NCBI GenBank assembly: GCA_022496185.1
Contig: WTXG01000033.1
Location: forward strand, 1 to 64,000
Direction of reading: 5' to 3'
DNA length: 64,000 bases
Origin: Multifurca ochricompacta
Taxonomy: Eukaryota > Basidiomycota > Agaricomycetes > Russulales > Russulaceae
Part shown: positions 42,201 to 54,247 of the stretch, piece after piece
How positions within the stretch are numbered: the stretch's first letter is position 1
Layout of the letters: the number at the start of each line of letters is the position of its first letter
The notes under the pieces: model-generated
Databases searched by the model: none
What the model was told of the DNA's origin: nothing
What the model saw: the letters and a program-made list of their open reading frames with translations, nothing else
Position numbers and translations under genes: made by a program

Positions 42201-42716
42201 GACCAGGGTCATCCCCTTCTCCCATTCGCATAGTCCTGACTACTGGATGTCTGATTGCATAATTGTAACCCAGCGACATGATAATGGTTGGGTATGAGTC
42301 CTTATCCATGGTTGCATCAGCCCAGTTAATCTTTGGTTCAAAAGCCGCAAGCCATGGATACCCCAAGATAAGATCTTCATCTCCTAGATCCATAATCAAG
42401 AAGCGAATGATCTTCGTTGTTTCTCCAACCTGGACGCTCAGGTCCGTGTAGTGGGTAATCTTTCCAGCACAATTGGCTGTTCTGTCAGTGTTCCAAATGT
42501 TCTTTTCCTGGGGAAGTGCCAGCCTTCCCAGACCCATTGTTCTGATTAGTCATGGATGAATGAAATTGTCTGTGGCTCCAGAGTCCACTAAAATATCTCG
42601 GTCGGCCGTCCTCTGTGTAGTTTCAAAATGAACTGGTATTTTTAACGACTTGAATCGACTAGCATACACAGAGGTGACATGGAGTGCTCTTGCCCAGGCC
42701 GATGGGTTTGAGCCTA
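39260..42716 (-). pseudogene. C pol: protease to chromodomain
   Basis: Protease about 42650-42540 (DILVDSGATDNFIH relic, then MGLGRLALPQEKNIWN); LILGYPWLAAFEPKINWADATMDKD; RT with [34 protein letters not shown], and [16 protein letters not shown]; RNase H ([30 protein letters not shown]); integrase with FHHDLPSAGHPGIINTY...CADCQANKVNTHPH, MDFIVKLPNSKGFDS, SDRDPRFTLTFTRALC; chromodomain at about 39420-39270 (EWEVEQIVNSTY; stops; IKWKGFPDSDN). Stops are mainly TGA at Arg positions. Confidence 0.88.
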
Positions 42717-44219
42717 ACAAAAATCCTTTTTCGCAAATGCCTTTTCTACAAGAATGGCATGCACTTCCTTACTCTCTTTCATCATATTAGCCCATATATC
42801 CTGGGCTTTCTCCTCTTTTGATCTTTTATCCACAGTGGTCAGGTTATTCTGAGCAGGGCTCTCTGACATGACAGTTGCTGTGGTGACGTGTACCCCCTTC
42901 TTGGGACAATCCTGAGACATATGTCCTAATGCTCTGCAGCGAAAGCATCACCCTTCCTTCATCAATGTCTGCCGCTCATCCTCTGTGAGTGCTGCCCGAG
43001 CTCAAGCTCGATCTGCAGAGGTATCCATAGTGTTTGGATCCCGCTGGGTATGTTGGGCAGGCTCCAAAGGCGGCTTTCCACTGATCTCAGGTTTTTCCTT
43101 TCTTAGTGTCGACTCCAAATCGTGTCTGGAAGTCCAGGTAGTCTTGTTGCTGCTGTCAGGCAGCATCAACCCAAGTGTCCCAATCATGAGGATGATGGAA
43201 CTGTATGATGTTCTTGACTAGTGGATTGGGTAGTCCTTGCGAGAAGAGATCCAGCGTGGCCTCCTCATCTGTATTGTAGCCGGCTCTGTTGGCCAGACTT
43301 CTGAACTTGGCCACATATGCATCAAGTTCTCCTTTCTCCATTCTGAGGGACTTTAGTTCCTGGGCTGCTTTCTGTTTGGCCTGCCCATCTGTGAAGGCAT
43401 CCTTAAACCTCTCGGCTATGGTCTCCCAAAGACCTTCGCTTGTGGTTTGGCGCCCACTCTCAACCTGCTTGTTCAGCCACTCCAACTGTTCCATTGTCCA
43501 GTCATCCACTGCATCCCCTCAGATCAGGGAAAGAAACAGATTGGCACGTTGGAAGGGATTGACAATCTGTGGAACATCATGATTGAAGTTCTTGAAGGTT
43601 GTGAACTCCAACATAAACTTTTTGCTTTGTGAGCGGTCCCCAGTGAACGTTTGGGGTAACACTCCCGACAAATGTCCAGAAGGGGGGGGATGTTTGGGGG
43701 TGGCGCCACAGGGGCTGGTGGAGCGGGGTCTGGAAGTTGGGCAGCAATGGTAGACATGAGTGGACAGGATGGGGTGATGGTGTCTGTGGTCTGTGTTGAT
43801 ATCTGGGGAGTTGTCAAAGCAGGTGCTCTGAATGTGACAACTGTGGGTGCAACCGGAAACGTAGTAACTGCTAATGCTGGTGCTTCTTCACTGGGTTCTT
43901 CTATGTACTCCTCTGGTTCAGAGTCCGTGACAATGGCTGGGGGATTTTCTCTCCACGGGCCTAGTCCAAATTCAGGTGGGGCAGGTCCTGTAGTGACCCA
44001 AGAGTGTCGGCTGTCCAAGTATTGGATACAATACCAAACTCTCTTTTTGTCATTGTATTCTACCGGTTGGTATCTTCCATCGTGATAGACGTAATATCCA
44101 AACTCAGATTCAAAGTCTTTCCAGGTGGCAGAGCCAAGTACTTGCTGTGAAAGATTATTCTTGTCTCTGCATTCAATGAGTTCTTCCTGGAAGAGGGTCT
44201 GACTGCGGCTGGAAGCCAC
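42714..44219 (-). pseudogene. C gag
   Basis: Starts MASSRSQTLFQEELIECRDKNN (44219). Same domains as B2: WKDFESEFGYYVYHDGRYQ, Pro-rich linker (broken by an indel in the G-run at about 43682), DDWTMEQLEWLNKQ, GELDAYVAKFRSLANRAGYNTDEEA, zinc-knuckle relic, tail AFAKKDFC. The gag stop at the slip site has changed (GGATTTTTGT at 42717-42726), so termination is at the next TAG. Confidence 0.85.
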
Positions 44220-44225
44220 TGTGAG

Positions 44226-44236
44226 AGACTCGACTT
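44226..44236 (-). other. C self-primer binding site
   Basis: AAGTCGAGTCT, 2 nt from the LTR; an exact complement of AGACTCGACTT at 44471-44461 (minus) in the 5' LTR. Confidence 0.8.
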
Positions 44237-44238
44237 GA

Positions 44239-44819
44239 TGTTACATCCAGTGTGAGATGTTCTGCACGACTTGTGTGACAGCTTTGTACGTTCGTATAGA
44301 TAAGAAGTCAATAGGACCTCTTGGAGTTCGAATGGATGAGTCAGAGTCAAGGGGGCTGTTCCCCAGTGACAATGTTGAGCGGAAGGTGCCAAAAGCACTG
44401 AGATGGTTGAGTCAAAGGTTCCAAGGAGAAGTCCAGAAGACAAACACCGATGTATTCAATAAGTCGAGTCTGAGGTCTACAGTGTAGCTAGGATGGACTT
44501 ATATACGTAAATGGGCAGGCGTCTATAGATAAGGATAACGGAGTCATGTGGGCCCAAAGATATGAAAGCGAAGGGCATAAAGCCTGGCTTCTGATAGGGA
44601 ATTAAGTAAGTGTCTGGTTGTAGAGATAAGAAGATAAGAAAAGGTAATCATGAGCAAACAGTAAGTACATAAGTCCAAACAACGATCATGGGGATGGAAG
44701 CAATGCATGTGAGGGGTCCCAGGAGGGAGATGTAATGAGAAAGTGAAGTGTTGGTGGATGAGTGGGGTCCATGTTGGGAAGAGTGAAGAAAATAGGGCTG
44801 CTAGGCCCTGTTCATAACA
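44239..44819 (-). repeat. C 5' LTR (581 bp)
   Basis: Minus: GTATATAAG TATA (about 44505) about 30 nt before AGACTCGACTT (44471-44461). Partner of 37358-37938. Confidence 0.93.
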
Positions 44820-45577
44820 TCTTCCCCCCATCAGGACACCTTATGGGAGTCCTGCCAACTATGTTCACTGGTGACTGATCTCAGAGCAAAAAGTTCATGC
44901 TTGAGTTTGAGATGTTCAAAAACTTCAATCATGATGTCCCACAAATTGTGAACCCCTTTCAATGAACCAACCTTTTCCTCTCACTCATCAGAGGAGACTC
45001 CATTGATGACTGGACAATGGAGCAGATAGAATGGCTAAATGATAGGATCACAGCCAGAATCAGGACCACAGATGAGGATCTGTGGGATATAGTGGCACAA
45101 AGATTCAAGGATGCCTTCACAGACAGGCAAGCCAAGCAGAAGGCTGCCAGGGAGTTAAAAACTCTGAAAATGGAGAGAGGAGATTTGGACAGATATGTAG
45201 CCAAATTCCACAATCTGGCTAAAAGGGCGGGGTATGATGTGAATGAAGAGGCAACACTCAACCTCTTCTCCCAGGGATTGCCCAACCCCCTGGTGAAAAA
45301 CATTATTCAATTCCATCACCCTGAGTCATGGAGCCAGTGGACAAATGCTGCCAGAAGACAGCAGCAGGACTATTTAGACTTTCAAACACACTTTGGTGTG
45401 GATACCAAGAAGGGTAAAACCTGTGACCAATGGAAGGCAGCATTTGGGGTGAAACCTACAACCTCACGAGACCCCAATGCCATGGATACATCAGCAGACC
45501 GTACTAAAGCCTGTGCAGCACTTACTGAAGATGAGAAGAAAAATCTCATGAAAGAAGGGTGCTGTTTCCACTGCTGG
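44820..45577 (+). pseudogene. A2 gag, capsid part
   Basis: Resumes with CCCCCATCAGGACACC and runs FEMFKNFNHDVPQIVNPF, DDWTMEQIEWLNDRITA, FKDAFTDRQAKQKAARELKTLKMERGDLD, LFSQGLPNPLVKNIIQFHHPESWSQW, KKGKTCDQWKAAFGVKP up to the first half of the zinc knuckle (CFHCW). Interrupted there by a solo LTR, with gctgg duplicated. Confidence 0.87.
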
Positions 45578-46151
45578 TGTTACGTCCGGTGCAGGACGTT
45601 CCACACGACTTGTGTGACAGCGCGATTCGTAGGTTCAGGTAAGAAACCAATAAGGCCTCTTGGAGATGAAGTGGAATGAGTCAAAGTCGAAGGGGCGCTC
45701 CCTAAGACGATGTTGAATGGAAAAGTACCAGAAGTACTTGAGACAACTGAGTTCAGAGATTAAGGGGATGTCCAGAAGACAGGCACTGATGTATTCAATA
45801 AGTCAAGTCTGAGGTCTACAGGGTAGCTACAGCGGACTTATATACGTAATTCAGTGGGTGTCTATGAGATAAGAACACGGAGTCAAGTGGGCCCAAATAT
45901 CCGAAAGCGGAGGGCGTAAAGCCTAGCTTCTGATAGGGTATTAAGTAAGTGTCCGGTCGTATGATAAGGAGATAAGCGATAGCAAAGATAACAGTAGGCA
46001 AGCATGGACAAACAAGAGAGTCACGGGGATGGATGAAGAGCACATGATGGATCCCATGATGGAGACGTGATCTGATAGTGGAGTGTAGGCGGTAGAGAGG
46101 GATTGTCATTGGGCAAGGAAAAGAATAAGGGCAAGGATGGGGTTTGTAACA
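45578..46151 (-). repeat. Solo B-family LTR in A2 gag (574 bp)
   Basis: Plus start tgttacgtccgg, end ggtttgtaaca; TSD gctgg (45573-45577 and 46152-46156). It splits the zinc knuckle of A2 gag. It retains more CpGs than A2, so it came later. Confidence 0.92.
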
Positions 46152-46399
46152 GCTGGGCCCAAGGACACATGTCATGATTTTGCCCTAAGAAAACAATCCA
46201 TGCCACCAAAGCTACTGTGGCTACCACTACCATGATGCCACCTGTGCAAAATTTGCCCATGCCTGCCAAAGAAAACCCAGTGACTGCCTCAAAGACAAAA
46301 GAACAGAAGGCAGAGGCCATCTGGGAACATATGATGAATGAAGACAAGGCAGTTCGTGCCTTGTTGGTTGACAAGGCCTTTGGCCATAAGGATTTTTGA
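46152..46399 (+). pseudogene. A2 gag, zinc-knuckle end and tail
   Basis: AQGHMS-stop-FCPKKTIHAT, MPPVQNLPMPAKENPVTASKTKEQKAEAIWEHMM, then AFGHKDF ending at the GGATTTTTGA slip site (46390-46399). The pol frame follows in -1. Confidence 0.85.
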
Positions 46400-49300
46400 T
46401 TGGCTTGACCCCATCAGCCTGGGAAAGAGCACTTCATGTAACTTCTGTATACACTAGTCGTTTCAAGTCTCTAAAAATACCAGTACACTTTGAAACCAAA
46501 CAGAAGACGGCCAACAGACAGATATTGATCAACTCTGGAGCAACAGACAACTTCATCAGTCAATGACTCCAGAGAGCATTGGGATTGGGAACACAGTTAC
46601 TTCCCCAGGAGAAGAATATTTGGAATATAGATGGGATGGCTAACAAAGCCAGAAAGATCACACACTGCTGTGACTTGGAAGTGCAGGTTGGAGAGCAGAC
46701 TAAACAGCTCCAGTTCCTCATCACCGACTTGGGAGATGAAGATATGGTCTTGGGATATCCATGGTTGGCGGCATTTGAACCAAAAATCAACTGGGCAGAG
46801 GCAACCATGGACAAGGACTTTTACCCAGTTATCATTACGTCCTTGGGATATGATTATGCTGCACAACACCCTCTCACTCATGCCATTGTTATGGGATCGG
46901 CTGTCACCTGGAGTGACATGGAGCCTGTGGATCAGGTATACTGTTACATCATGAAAGCATCAGAGCTGGCTCAAGTGGAAGTGCAGAAGAACCTGGAGAA
47001 GACATTCAAAGAAGTAGTCCCCGTAGAGTATCACCGACATTGGAAGGTCTTCTTGGAGGAGGAGTCACAACACTTCCCTCCCTCTCAACCCTGGGATCAT
47101 GCCATTGATTTCATCCTGGATGCCCTGCAGTCGGTTGACTGCAAAATATACCCATTGTCTCAGCCAGAGAAAGAGGCACTTTCCACCTTCCTAGAGGAAC
47201 ATCTGGTGAAAGGATACATATGACCCTCTAACTCGCCCTATGCCTCACCCTTCTTCTTTATTAAGAAAAAGGATGGGAAGCTGCGACTGGTACAAGACTA
47301 CAGACAGATTAACAAACTTACAGTGAAGAACAACTACCCCCTTCCTCTGATCTTGGAAATCATTGATAAAATGCACGACAAGGCCTTATTTTCAAAAATG
47401 GATGTCTGCTGGGGTTACAACAATATCTGTATTTGAGAAGGTGACCAACCCAAAGCTGCCTTTAAGACCAATCAAGGACTTTTTGAACCCAGTGTCATGT
47501 TTTTCAGCTTAATGAACTCACCTGTGACCTTCCAGTCAATGATGAATCACATTTTCCGAGACCTGATCCTCACAGAAGAAGTAGTTGTATACATGGACAA
47601 CATTCTAGTGGCCACAAGAAATGACATTGATTGTCACCATACCCGTGTTCATGAAGTATTGGACATCCTAGCAAAACACGACCTCTACCTGAAACCAGCC
47701 AAATGTTCCTTGAACAAACTAGTGTCAAATACTTAGGTGTCATCTTGGAAGGTGGTCAAGTGCATATGGACCCTGTAAAAGTGCAAGGCATTTGGGAATG
47801 GTCCACTCCTCAATGTACCAAAGATGTCAGGTCATTCATTGGATTCTGTAACTTCTACCAGCGATTTGTCAAGGGATTTTCAGCCATAGCCTGACCGCTT
47901 AACAATTTACTGAAGAAAGACATACCCTGGCACTGGGGAACATTGCAACAAGAGGCCTTTGACTGAATAAAGATGATCATCAGCTCTGAACCAGTTCTTA
48001 TTCAGCCAGACCTAGAAAGACCGTTTGAACTTGAAGTTGATGCCTCTATGTATGCAAATGGGGCTGTCCTTTCTCAATGAGATCACACCAGAATTCTTCA
48101 TCCAGTGGCATTTTATTTGGAGACCTTCTCATCAGCAGAAAGAAATTACAACATATGGGACAGAGAGTTACTGGCAATCGTGAAAGTGTTATGACACTGG
48201 CAACCTTACCTCGTGGGATCTCCACATAAAACCATTATCTACACTGACCATTCTAACCTCCTCTACTGGCGAGAACCCCATAAAATTAGCCGACACATCG
48301 TGCAAGAAGTTCTAGAGCTTGAAGAGTACAATTTCATGCTCAAACATCTCCTGGGAGCCCACAATGTGTGAGCAGATGCCCTGTCCAGACCAGCCAATAG
48401 CAATGAAGGGGAAAATGACAATGACAACATTGTGGTATTACCAGAAGATGTCTTTGCAAAAATGGCAGTTGTTAGTTTACACGATATGGATTTATGGGCC
48501 CAAGTAACGCAAAACATGAATCAAGAATTGTGTAAATCTCGGGTGGAGCCACACAACATTAAGATGAAAAACAGCCTTTGGTGGAAAGACAGCAATCGAT
48601 TGGTTGTCACCGGTGGTGACAACGTTAAGAGGGGGGTGATCCATTTTCACCATGATCTTCCCTCCACAGGACACCCTGGCATTGCAAATACTTATGCCCT
48701 TGCCAAATGAGACTATTGGTGGCTGAACATTAAAAAGGATGTAGAAGCATACATCAAGGGATGCGCAGAATGTCAGGCAAATAAAGTAAACACTCACCCA
48801 AAACCGCCAGCACTTTCACCCATTACACCAGTTGCGACAGCCCCTTTCCAGACCATTGCTATGGATTTCATAGTCAAGCTGCCACAGTCACAAGGGTACA
48901 ATTCAATACTTACCATCATGGACCATGATTATTCGAAAGCCACCCTCTTCATCCCCTGCAATGAGACAATATCAGCAGAGGGAGTTGCTAAACTCTACCT
49001 GAACCACATCTATCAGCATTATGGACTCCCCCAGAAGATTATTTCTGACCAAGACCCACAATTCGCATCCATGTTCACCTGGGCCCTCTGTAAATGTCTT
49101 GACATCCAACAGAATATTTCCATGGCATATCACCCTCAAATGGATGGACAATTGGAATGAACAAATCAGTGGCTGGAACAATATCTTTGTTTCTGGTGCA
49201 ATGAGAGGCAGAACGACTGGGCAGAATGGCTGGCAACAGCAGAGTTCGCACACAACAGCTGGCTGAACGGGACAACCAAGGCATCCCCCTTCTCCCTTAT

Positions 49301-49964
49301 AATGGGATGGAACCCCCACACAACATGGACAGATAAACCCACCAATGTACCATCAGTCACACAATGTATCAGCCAATGGGAGGAGATATGAGAATCGGCC
49401 AATAGAAACCTTCAGAAGGCACAAAAGACCCTGGCCGAGAAGCCCACAAGGTTTACGCCCTATCAAGTCAGAGATCAGGTCTGGCTAGAAGGATGTAATA
49501 TCCACATGTCACACCCAACGGCAAAATTAGCCCCCAGATGCCACAGTCCCTTCTCAATTGAACAGAAGCTCTCGGATATCATGTACAAACTGACTTTACC
49601 TCCCACCTGGAAAATACACCCTGTGTTCCATGCTGGCCTTCTGACACCATACAAAGAAACTTCAATCCATGGACAGAATTTCCCATGACCCCCTCCTGAA
49701 TTAGTCAATGGTGAACAAGAGTGGGAGGTTGAGCGTATTGCTGATGCAAAATGGAAAGGCTGAGGGCGCAAACGCCAACTCCACTATCTGATCAAATGGA
49801 AGGGATTCCCCAATGTTGACAACTCATGGGAACCTGCTGTGGATGTCTTTGCGCCCAAGCTCATAGAAGACTTCTATAGACGCCACCCTGAAGCAGATAA
49901 AGAGCAGACTGCAATACATGCTACTGGACAACTGCCCTCCCTGCAATTACTTCGAATACAGCCC
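46400..49964 (+). pseudogene. A2 pol: protease to chromodomain
   Basis: Protease FKSLKIPVHFETKQKTA, with the active site changed to INSGATDNF (DSG to NSG); [64 protein letters not shown], and YMDNILVAT (YMDD to YMDN at about 47592); FIGFCNFYQRFVKGFS; RNase H (IYTDHSNLLYWREPHKI); integrase FHHDLPSTGHPGIANTY...CAECQANKVNTHP, MDFIVKLPQSQGYNS, DQDPQFASMFTWALC; chromodomain LHYLIKWKGFPNVDNSWEPAVDVFAPKLIEDFYRRHPEADKEQ. Many TGA codons replace Arg; a 1-nt loss near 47710. Two catalytic Asp to Asn changes make it certainly dead. Confidence 0.9.
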
Positions 49965-51155
49965 ATGTCTCCCTCCAACATCCATGCCTCTGCCGCCATT
50001 GATGCGTTTCCCTTACTTTCTCCTTTGCATCCTCCTTCTCACCCACTATCTCCTATTGACTACAATGCCGCCGCCAAAGTGGCCGAAGGGATCTGAGCCA
50101 CTGACATCAACAAGGATTTTGCCCTACCTGAAGAACCCCATCCAAATGACCTGATCGACGTTGACTTTGGTGATGAGGTCCCTGAGTTCCCCTTTTTTCC
50201 GAACAACCCTGACTCACAGTTCTACTTCCCACTGATGATTCTGACCTCCAAGAACAACAGAATGACTGAAATCGCCAAATACATCTACTACACCAATAAA
50301 GGTATGGATGTCGCAGGATGTCTGGAAAAGGGGGGACCAGTCTACAGGGCTCTGGTGTATCTGGAAGAGAAGAAGACTGACTGGCTCCACTACATCTTGG
50401 GGCTGGAGCACCTGCAACACCTGTCAGCTAACGACCCACATGCCTTTGCAATCAATGAGGTGCTCTGAGATTTGCACATGCTGCGACTAACTGCCAAAGT
50501 TGCACAACTGTGCAAGTTCCAGGTGCTTAGGGACAATCTAGAGATGCAACGCTGTGACTATGAATGGCAAATGGTGAGAATTAACCGAGGGGTCTTCGAC
50601 ATAGAGCAGCATCTGGCCAGCATCAGGACATGGCTGGAACTTGGAGAGGCATACCAAATTATATCTGAACAGTACACAGACATTTTTGCCCAACCCCTTC
50701 CCCATTGCTGCCTCAATCTGGCACCTCGGCTCAACCCACATGCCTTTGAAATGCCATGCCTTCATGAAAATCCCAATGGCAAGCTCTGCTGGCGCTGCAG
50801 CAGCCAGTATCACCTTAGCTGGTGTTGCCCCATGGCCAAGAAACAATGTCGACATTGCCAGAGTACTTCGCACTGGAGCTGCCAATGTTTATTCTGACAA
50901 CTCATGCAGGCCCCTACCATCCAGAACCCCTCAGGTTGGTGCAGCAAGTGCCTCTCCCACAACGCTGGCCATTGAGAGATCGACTGCCATGTTTACGACG
51001 GTTGCTTTCGATGTGGGAAGAGAGGGCCCTATGGCTTTTTATGAACACATGTTTGCCCCACAGATGAGGAAAAGGAGAACTACAACATGGACCACTATGC
51101 TGTAGCTGATGACTACCTTTCCCTGGTACAGGATGACAATGGTATGCCACTCTAG
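49965..51155 (+). pseudogene. A2 ORF3, in frame with chromodomain
   Basis: MSPSNIHASAAIDAFPLLSPLHPPSHPLSPIDY; PNDLIDVDFGDEVPEFPFF; YIYYTNKGMDVAGC; knuckles CWRCSSQYHLSWCC and CRHCQSTSHWSCQC; CSKCLSHNAGH; C-terminus DDYLSLVQDDNGMPL. Exactly 397 codons, as in A1, with TGA stops (about 50094, 50466, 50895) but no net frameshift. The frame is continuous with the chromodomain apart from stops, as in A1. Confidence 0.8.
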
Positions 51156-51186
51156 CTGGCTCTGCTAGGACTTAGAGAGGGGGTAA

Positions 51187-51779
51187 TGTTATGAACCCCG
51201 CTGTGTCATCTTGTTGCTTTTTCCCCCACATGACACACTGTTTGGCTCCATTTGTCCCTTGTTGATCATGTTTATGACTCCCTTTGTACATATTTGTTCC
51301 TTATCTTTGACCCAGGCTATGCTTATCTCTGACTCATATTTTACACAAGAACTCTTATGTATTTTCCCACCAGAATCGCGACTAGACTGGATTTGTCTAC
51401 ATATATTCTCACCTGGCCCACCCTGACTCTGTTCCCCATCTGGATAGATTACGACTTCATTGATACATCGAGTACATTACTCTGATTTAGACTCCGACCT
51501 CTACTACATATATAAGGCCTGCCTAGATAGCCTGTATGCCTTAGACTCGACTTCTTAATCAACTTGGTGCATTACCTTCTGGGTGATCCTAAGACCCAAC
51601 TCTTGAATTGTCTCAGTGCTTCTGGCACTCTTCTGCTCACCAGTACTAAGGGATTAGCTCCTTGGTATTGACTTCTCATCTGATCTCTGTGCACTTGAAA
51701 GACAGGGCACACTTGACTTTGTAGTTTTGCTATGCGACCTCATCACATGTCATGACAAATGCCCACACCAGGCGTTACA
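51187..51779 (+). repeat. A2 3' LTR
   Basis: 593 bp; preceded by the polypurine tract gagagggggtaa (51175-51186). Differs from the 5' LTR by scattered C/T and G/A changes (for example catgtga versus cacatga). Confidence 0.93.
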
Positions 51780-51784
51780 TCTGA

Positions 51785-51997
51785 CCAGTTTGGACTGGTT
51801 CAGACCAGTTCTGAACTGGTTGCATGAAAACTGGTTGCAACCGGTTGTTGGACCAAAACTGGACTGGTATGGACCAGTCCTAAGCAGTCCAGTCTGCAGT
51901 TGCAGTATATTTGAGTTACTATAGACCAGTTGCCAGTCCAGTCCACATGAAATATATTGAAAAAACTGGACTGGACCAGACTTTTAAACACTACCCC
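51785..51997 (-). repeat. GGTCC-rich interspersed repeat, copy 3
   Basis: Minus strand starts tagtgtttaaaagtctggtcc. Left edge is the A2 insertion point. Dense in ggactgg/ccagtt motifs, with most CpGs decayed. Confidence 0.6.
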
Positions 51998-52054
51998 CCC
52001 CCCTGCTCTTTGACTGGGAGGGCTCTACCCTCTCTTATGTTACAACCCTTGTGT

Positions 52055-52122
52055 CTAGTGTTTTAAGGTCTGGTCTGGTCCAGTTTTTTTACCATAATGG
52101 GACACAACCAGCAACCACAACT
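52055..52122 (+). repeat. GGTCC-rich interspersed repeat, copy 4 (start only)
   Basis: tagtgttttaaggtctggtc then accataatgggacacaacc, matching the start of copy 1 (read on minus). Cut by insertion of gypsy B3 at caact. Confidence 0.6.
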
Positions 52123-52713
52123 TGTTATGACCAGGGCCTAGTACCCCACTTTTCTTCACTCTCCCTAATGTGGACCCTTCCCTTCCACCTACCCTCCATT
52201 TCCTGATCACATCCCCATCCTGGGATCCCTCATGTGCCCTGCTTCCCTCCCTGTGACTGCTGATTGTACATATTGACTTGTTGTTTACACTTGCTTATGT
52301 TCTTCCTTATCTCTTATCTCTTTATCTCTAAGACCAGACACTTACTTAATACCCTATCAGAAGCCAGGCTTTACGCCCTCCACTTTCGTATATTCGGGCC
52401 CACATGACTCTACAATATCTTATCTTTAGACGCTCATTCGATTATGTATATAAGTCCGCTGTAACTACATTGTAGACCTCAGACTCGACTTATTGAATAC
52501 ATCAGTGCCTGTCTTCTGGACATCCCCTTTGATCCCTGACTCATTCATCTCAGTGCTTTTGGCACTTCTCTGCTCAACATTGTCTTAGGGAACAGCCCCT
52601 TTGACTCTGACTCATCCCACCCGAACTCCAAGAAGCCATATTGGTTTCTTACCTGAACCCAAAGATTGCACTGTCACACAAGTCATGTGGAACATCTTGC
52701 ACCGGACATAACA
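52123..52713 (+). repeat. B3 5' LTR (591 bp)
   Basis: TATA gtatataag (about 52446) about 30 nt before agactcgactt (52481-52491). PBS aagttgagtct at 52716-52726 pairs with it through one G-U. Confidence 0.93.
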
Positions 52714-52732
52714 TCAAGTTGAGTCTCTCATC

Positions 52733-54247
52733 GTGGCTTCCAGCTGCAGTCAGACCCTCTTCCGCGAAGAACTCATCGAACACAGAGACGAGCATAATCT
52801 TTCACAACAAGTACTTGGCTCTGCCACCTGGAAAGACTTTGAAACCAAGTTTGGATACTACATCTATTATGACGGAAGATACCAACCAGTAGAATATGAT
52901 GATGAGAAAAGAGTTCGGTATCGTATCCAATACTTGGATAGCTGACACTCTTGGGTCACTACAGGACCTGCTCCACCTGAATTTGGACTAGGACTGTGGA
53001 GGGAAAATCCCCTGGCCATTGTTATGGACTCTGAGCCAGAAGAATATGTAGAAGAACATAGTGAAGAAGCACTGGTATTAGCGTCGACTACATCCCCAGT
53101 TGCACCCGCAGTTGTCACGATCAGAGCCCCTGCTTTGACAACTCCTCAGATATCTATACAGTCTACCGACACCATCGCCCTGCCTCAACAGAAAATGTCC
53201 ACCATTGCCGCCCAACTCCCAGATCCAGCCCCTCCACCCCCACCACCACCAGCCATGCTACCACCGAATATTCCCCCACCTTCAGGACGCCTGTCAGGAG
53301 TACTGCCTCAGACATTTGCAGGGGACCACTCACAAAGCAAGAAGTTTATGTTGGAGTTCACAACCTTCAAAAACTTCAACCATGATGTCCCCCAGATCAT
53401 CAACCCCTTCCAGCATGCCAACCTGTTCCTATCACTAATTCAGGGAGAAGCAGTGGATGACTGGACAATGGAGCAGCTGGAGTGGCTGAACGAACAGATT
53501 GAAAGTGGGTGTCATACCACTAGTGAGGGCCTCTGGGAAACCATCGCCCAATGATTTAAGGATGCGTTCACCAATGGACAAGCCAAACAGAAGGCTGCAC
53601 GAGAACTAAAGTCCCTGAAAATGGATAAGGGGGATCTGGACACTTATGTAGCAAAGTTCAGAAGTTTGGCCAACAGGGCCAGATACGACACAGACAAAGA
53701 GGCGACGTTGGACCTCTTCTCCCAGGGGCTGCCCAACCCCTTAGTCAAGAACATCATCCAGTTCCACCACCCTCAGGACTGGGATGGATGGGTAGATGCT
53801 GCACGCCGACAGCAGCAGGATTACCTCAATTTCCAAACACACTTTGGAATCGACACCAAGAAGGGAAAAACCCGCGACCAGTGGAAGGCCGCCTTTGGGA
53901 TTAAACCTGCACACAGCTCACAGAGAGACCCAAATGCCATGGATACTTCAGCAGACAGAACCAGAGCACGGGCCATGCTCACTGAGGATGAAAGACAGAC
54001 ATTGATGAAGGAAGGAAGGTGCTTTTGCTGCAAAGTGCAAGGCCATATGTCTAGAGAATGCCCAAAGAAGGGGGTACGTGTGGCTGAGGCTACAGTCACA
54101 CCCATCCGCAACAACCCACCAACCATTGAAAAGAAAACGCTGATGAAGGAAGAAAAGGCGCAGGAAATATGGGCCAATATGATGAAGGAAAGTGAAGAAG
54201 TGCAGGCCATTTTGGTAGAAAAGGCCTTCACCAAAAAGGATTTTTGA
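52733..54247 (+). pseudogene. B3 gag
   Basis: Start codon is GTG at 52733 (ATG in relatives). MASSCSQTLFREELIEHRDEHN-type N-terminus, stop in TTGGATAGC-TGA (52942), linker with PPPPPPPAM, capsid FKNFNHDVPQIINPFQ, DDWTMEQLEWLNEQ, TGA at 53552 (Arg in B2), GDLDTYVAKFRSLANRARYDTDKEA, zinc knuckle CFCCKVQGHMSREC (second residue set altered), tail AFTKKDF ending at the slip site 54238-54247. Confidence 0.88.

Larger units (their letters stand above)
37358..44819 (-). mobile_element. Ty3/gypsy chromodomain element C, nested in A2 gag
   Basis: 7,462 bp; LTRs 581 bp each (37358-37938, 44239-44819). Target duplication is diverged (tcccc on the left, tcttc on the right, original probably tccct), judged from the A1 gag sequence. 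Minus order PBS, gag, pol, chromodomain, ORF3, PPT. The LTR is a third family sharing the catgg-gcccaaagatat and R regions with B. Decay is mainly nonsense transitions. Confidence 0.93.
36210..51779 (+). mobile_element. Ty3/gypsy chromodomain element A2
   Basis: LTRs 36210-36802 and 51187-51779, both 593 bp; TSD tctga (36205-36209 and 51780-51784). Removing gypsy C (37358-44819) and a solo LTR (45578-46151) leaves about 7.52 kb. Same order as A1. Nearly all premature stops are TGA at positions that are Arg in relatives, consistent with methyl-CpG decay. It landed at the edge of a GGTCC repeat. Confidence 0.95.
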
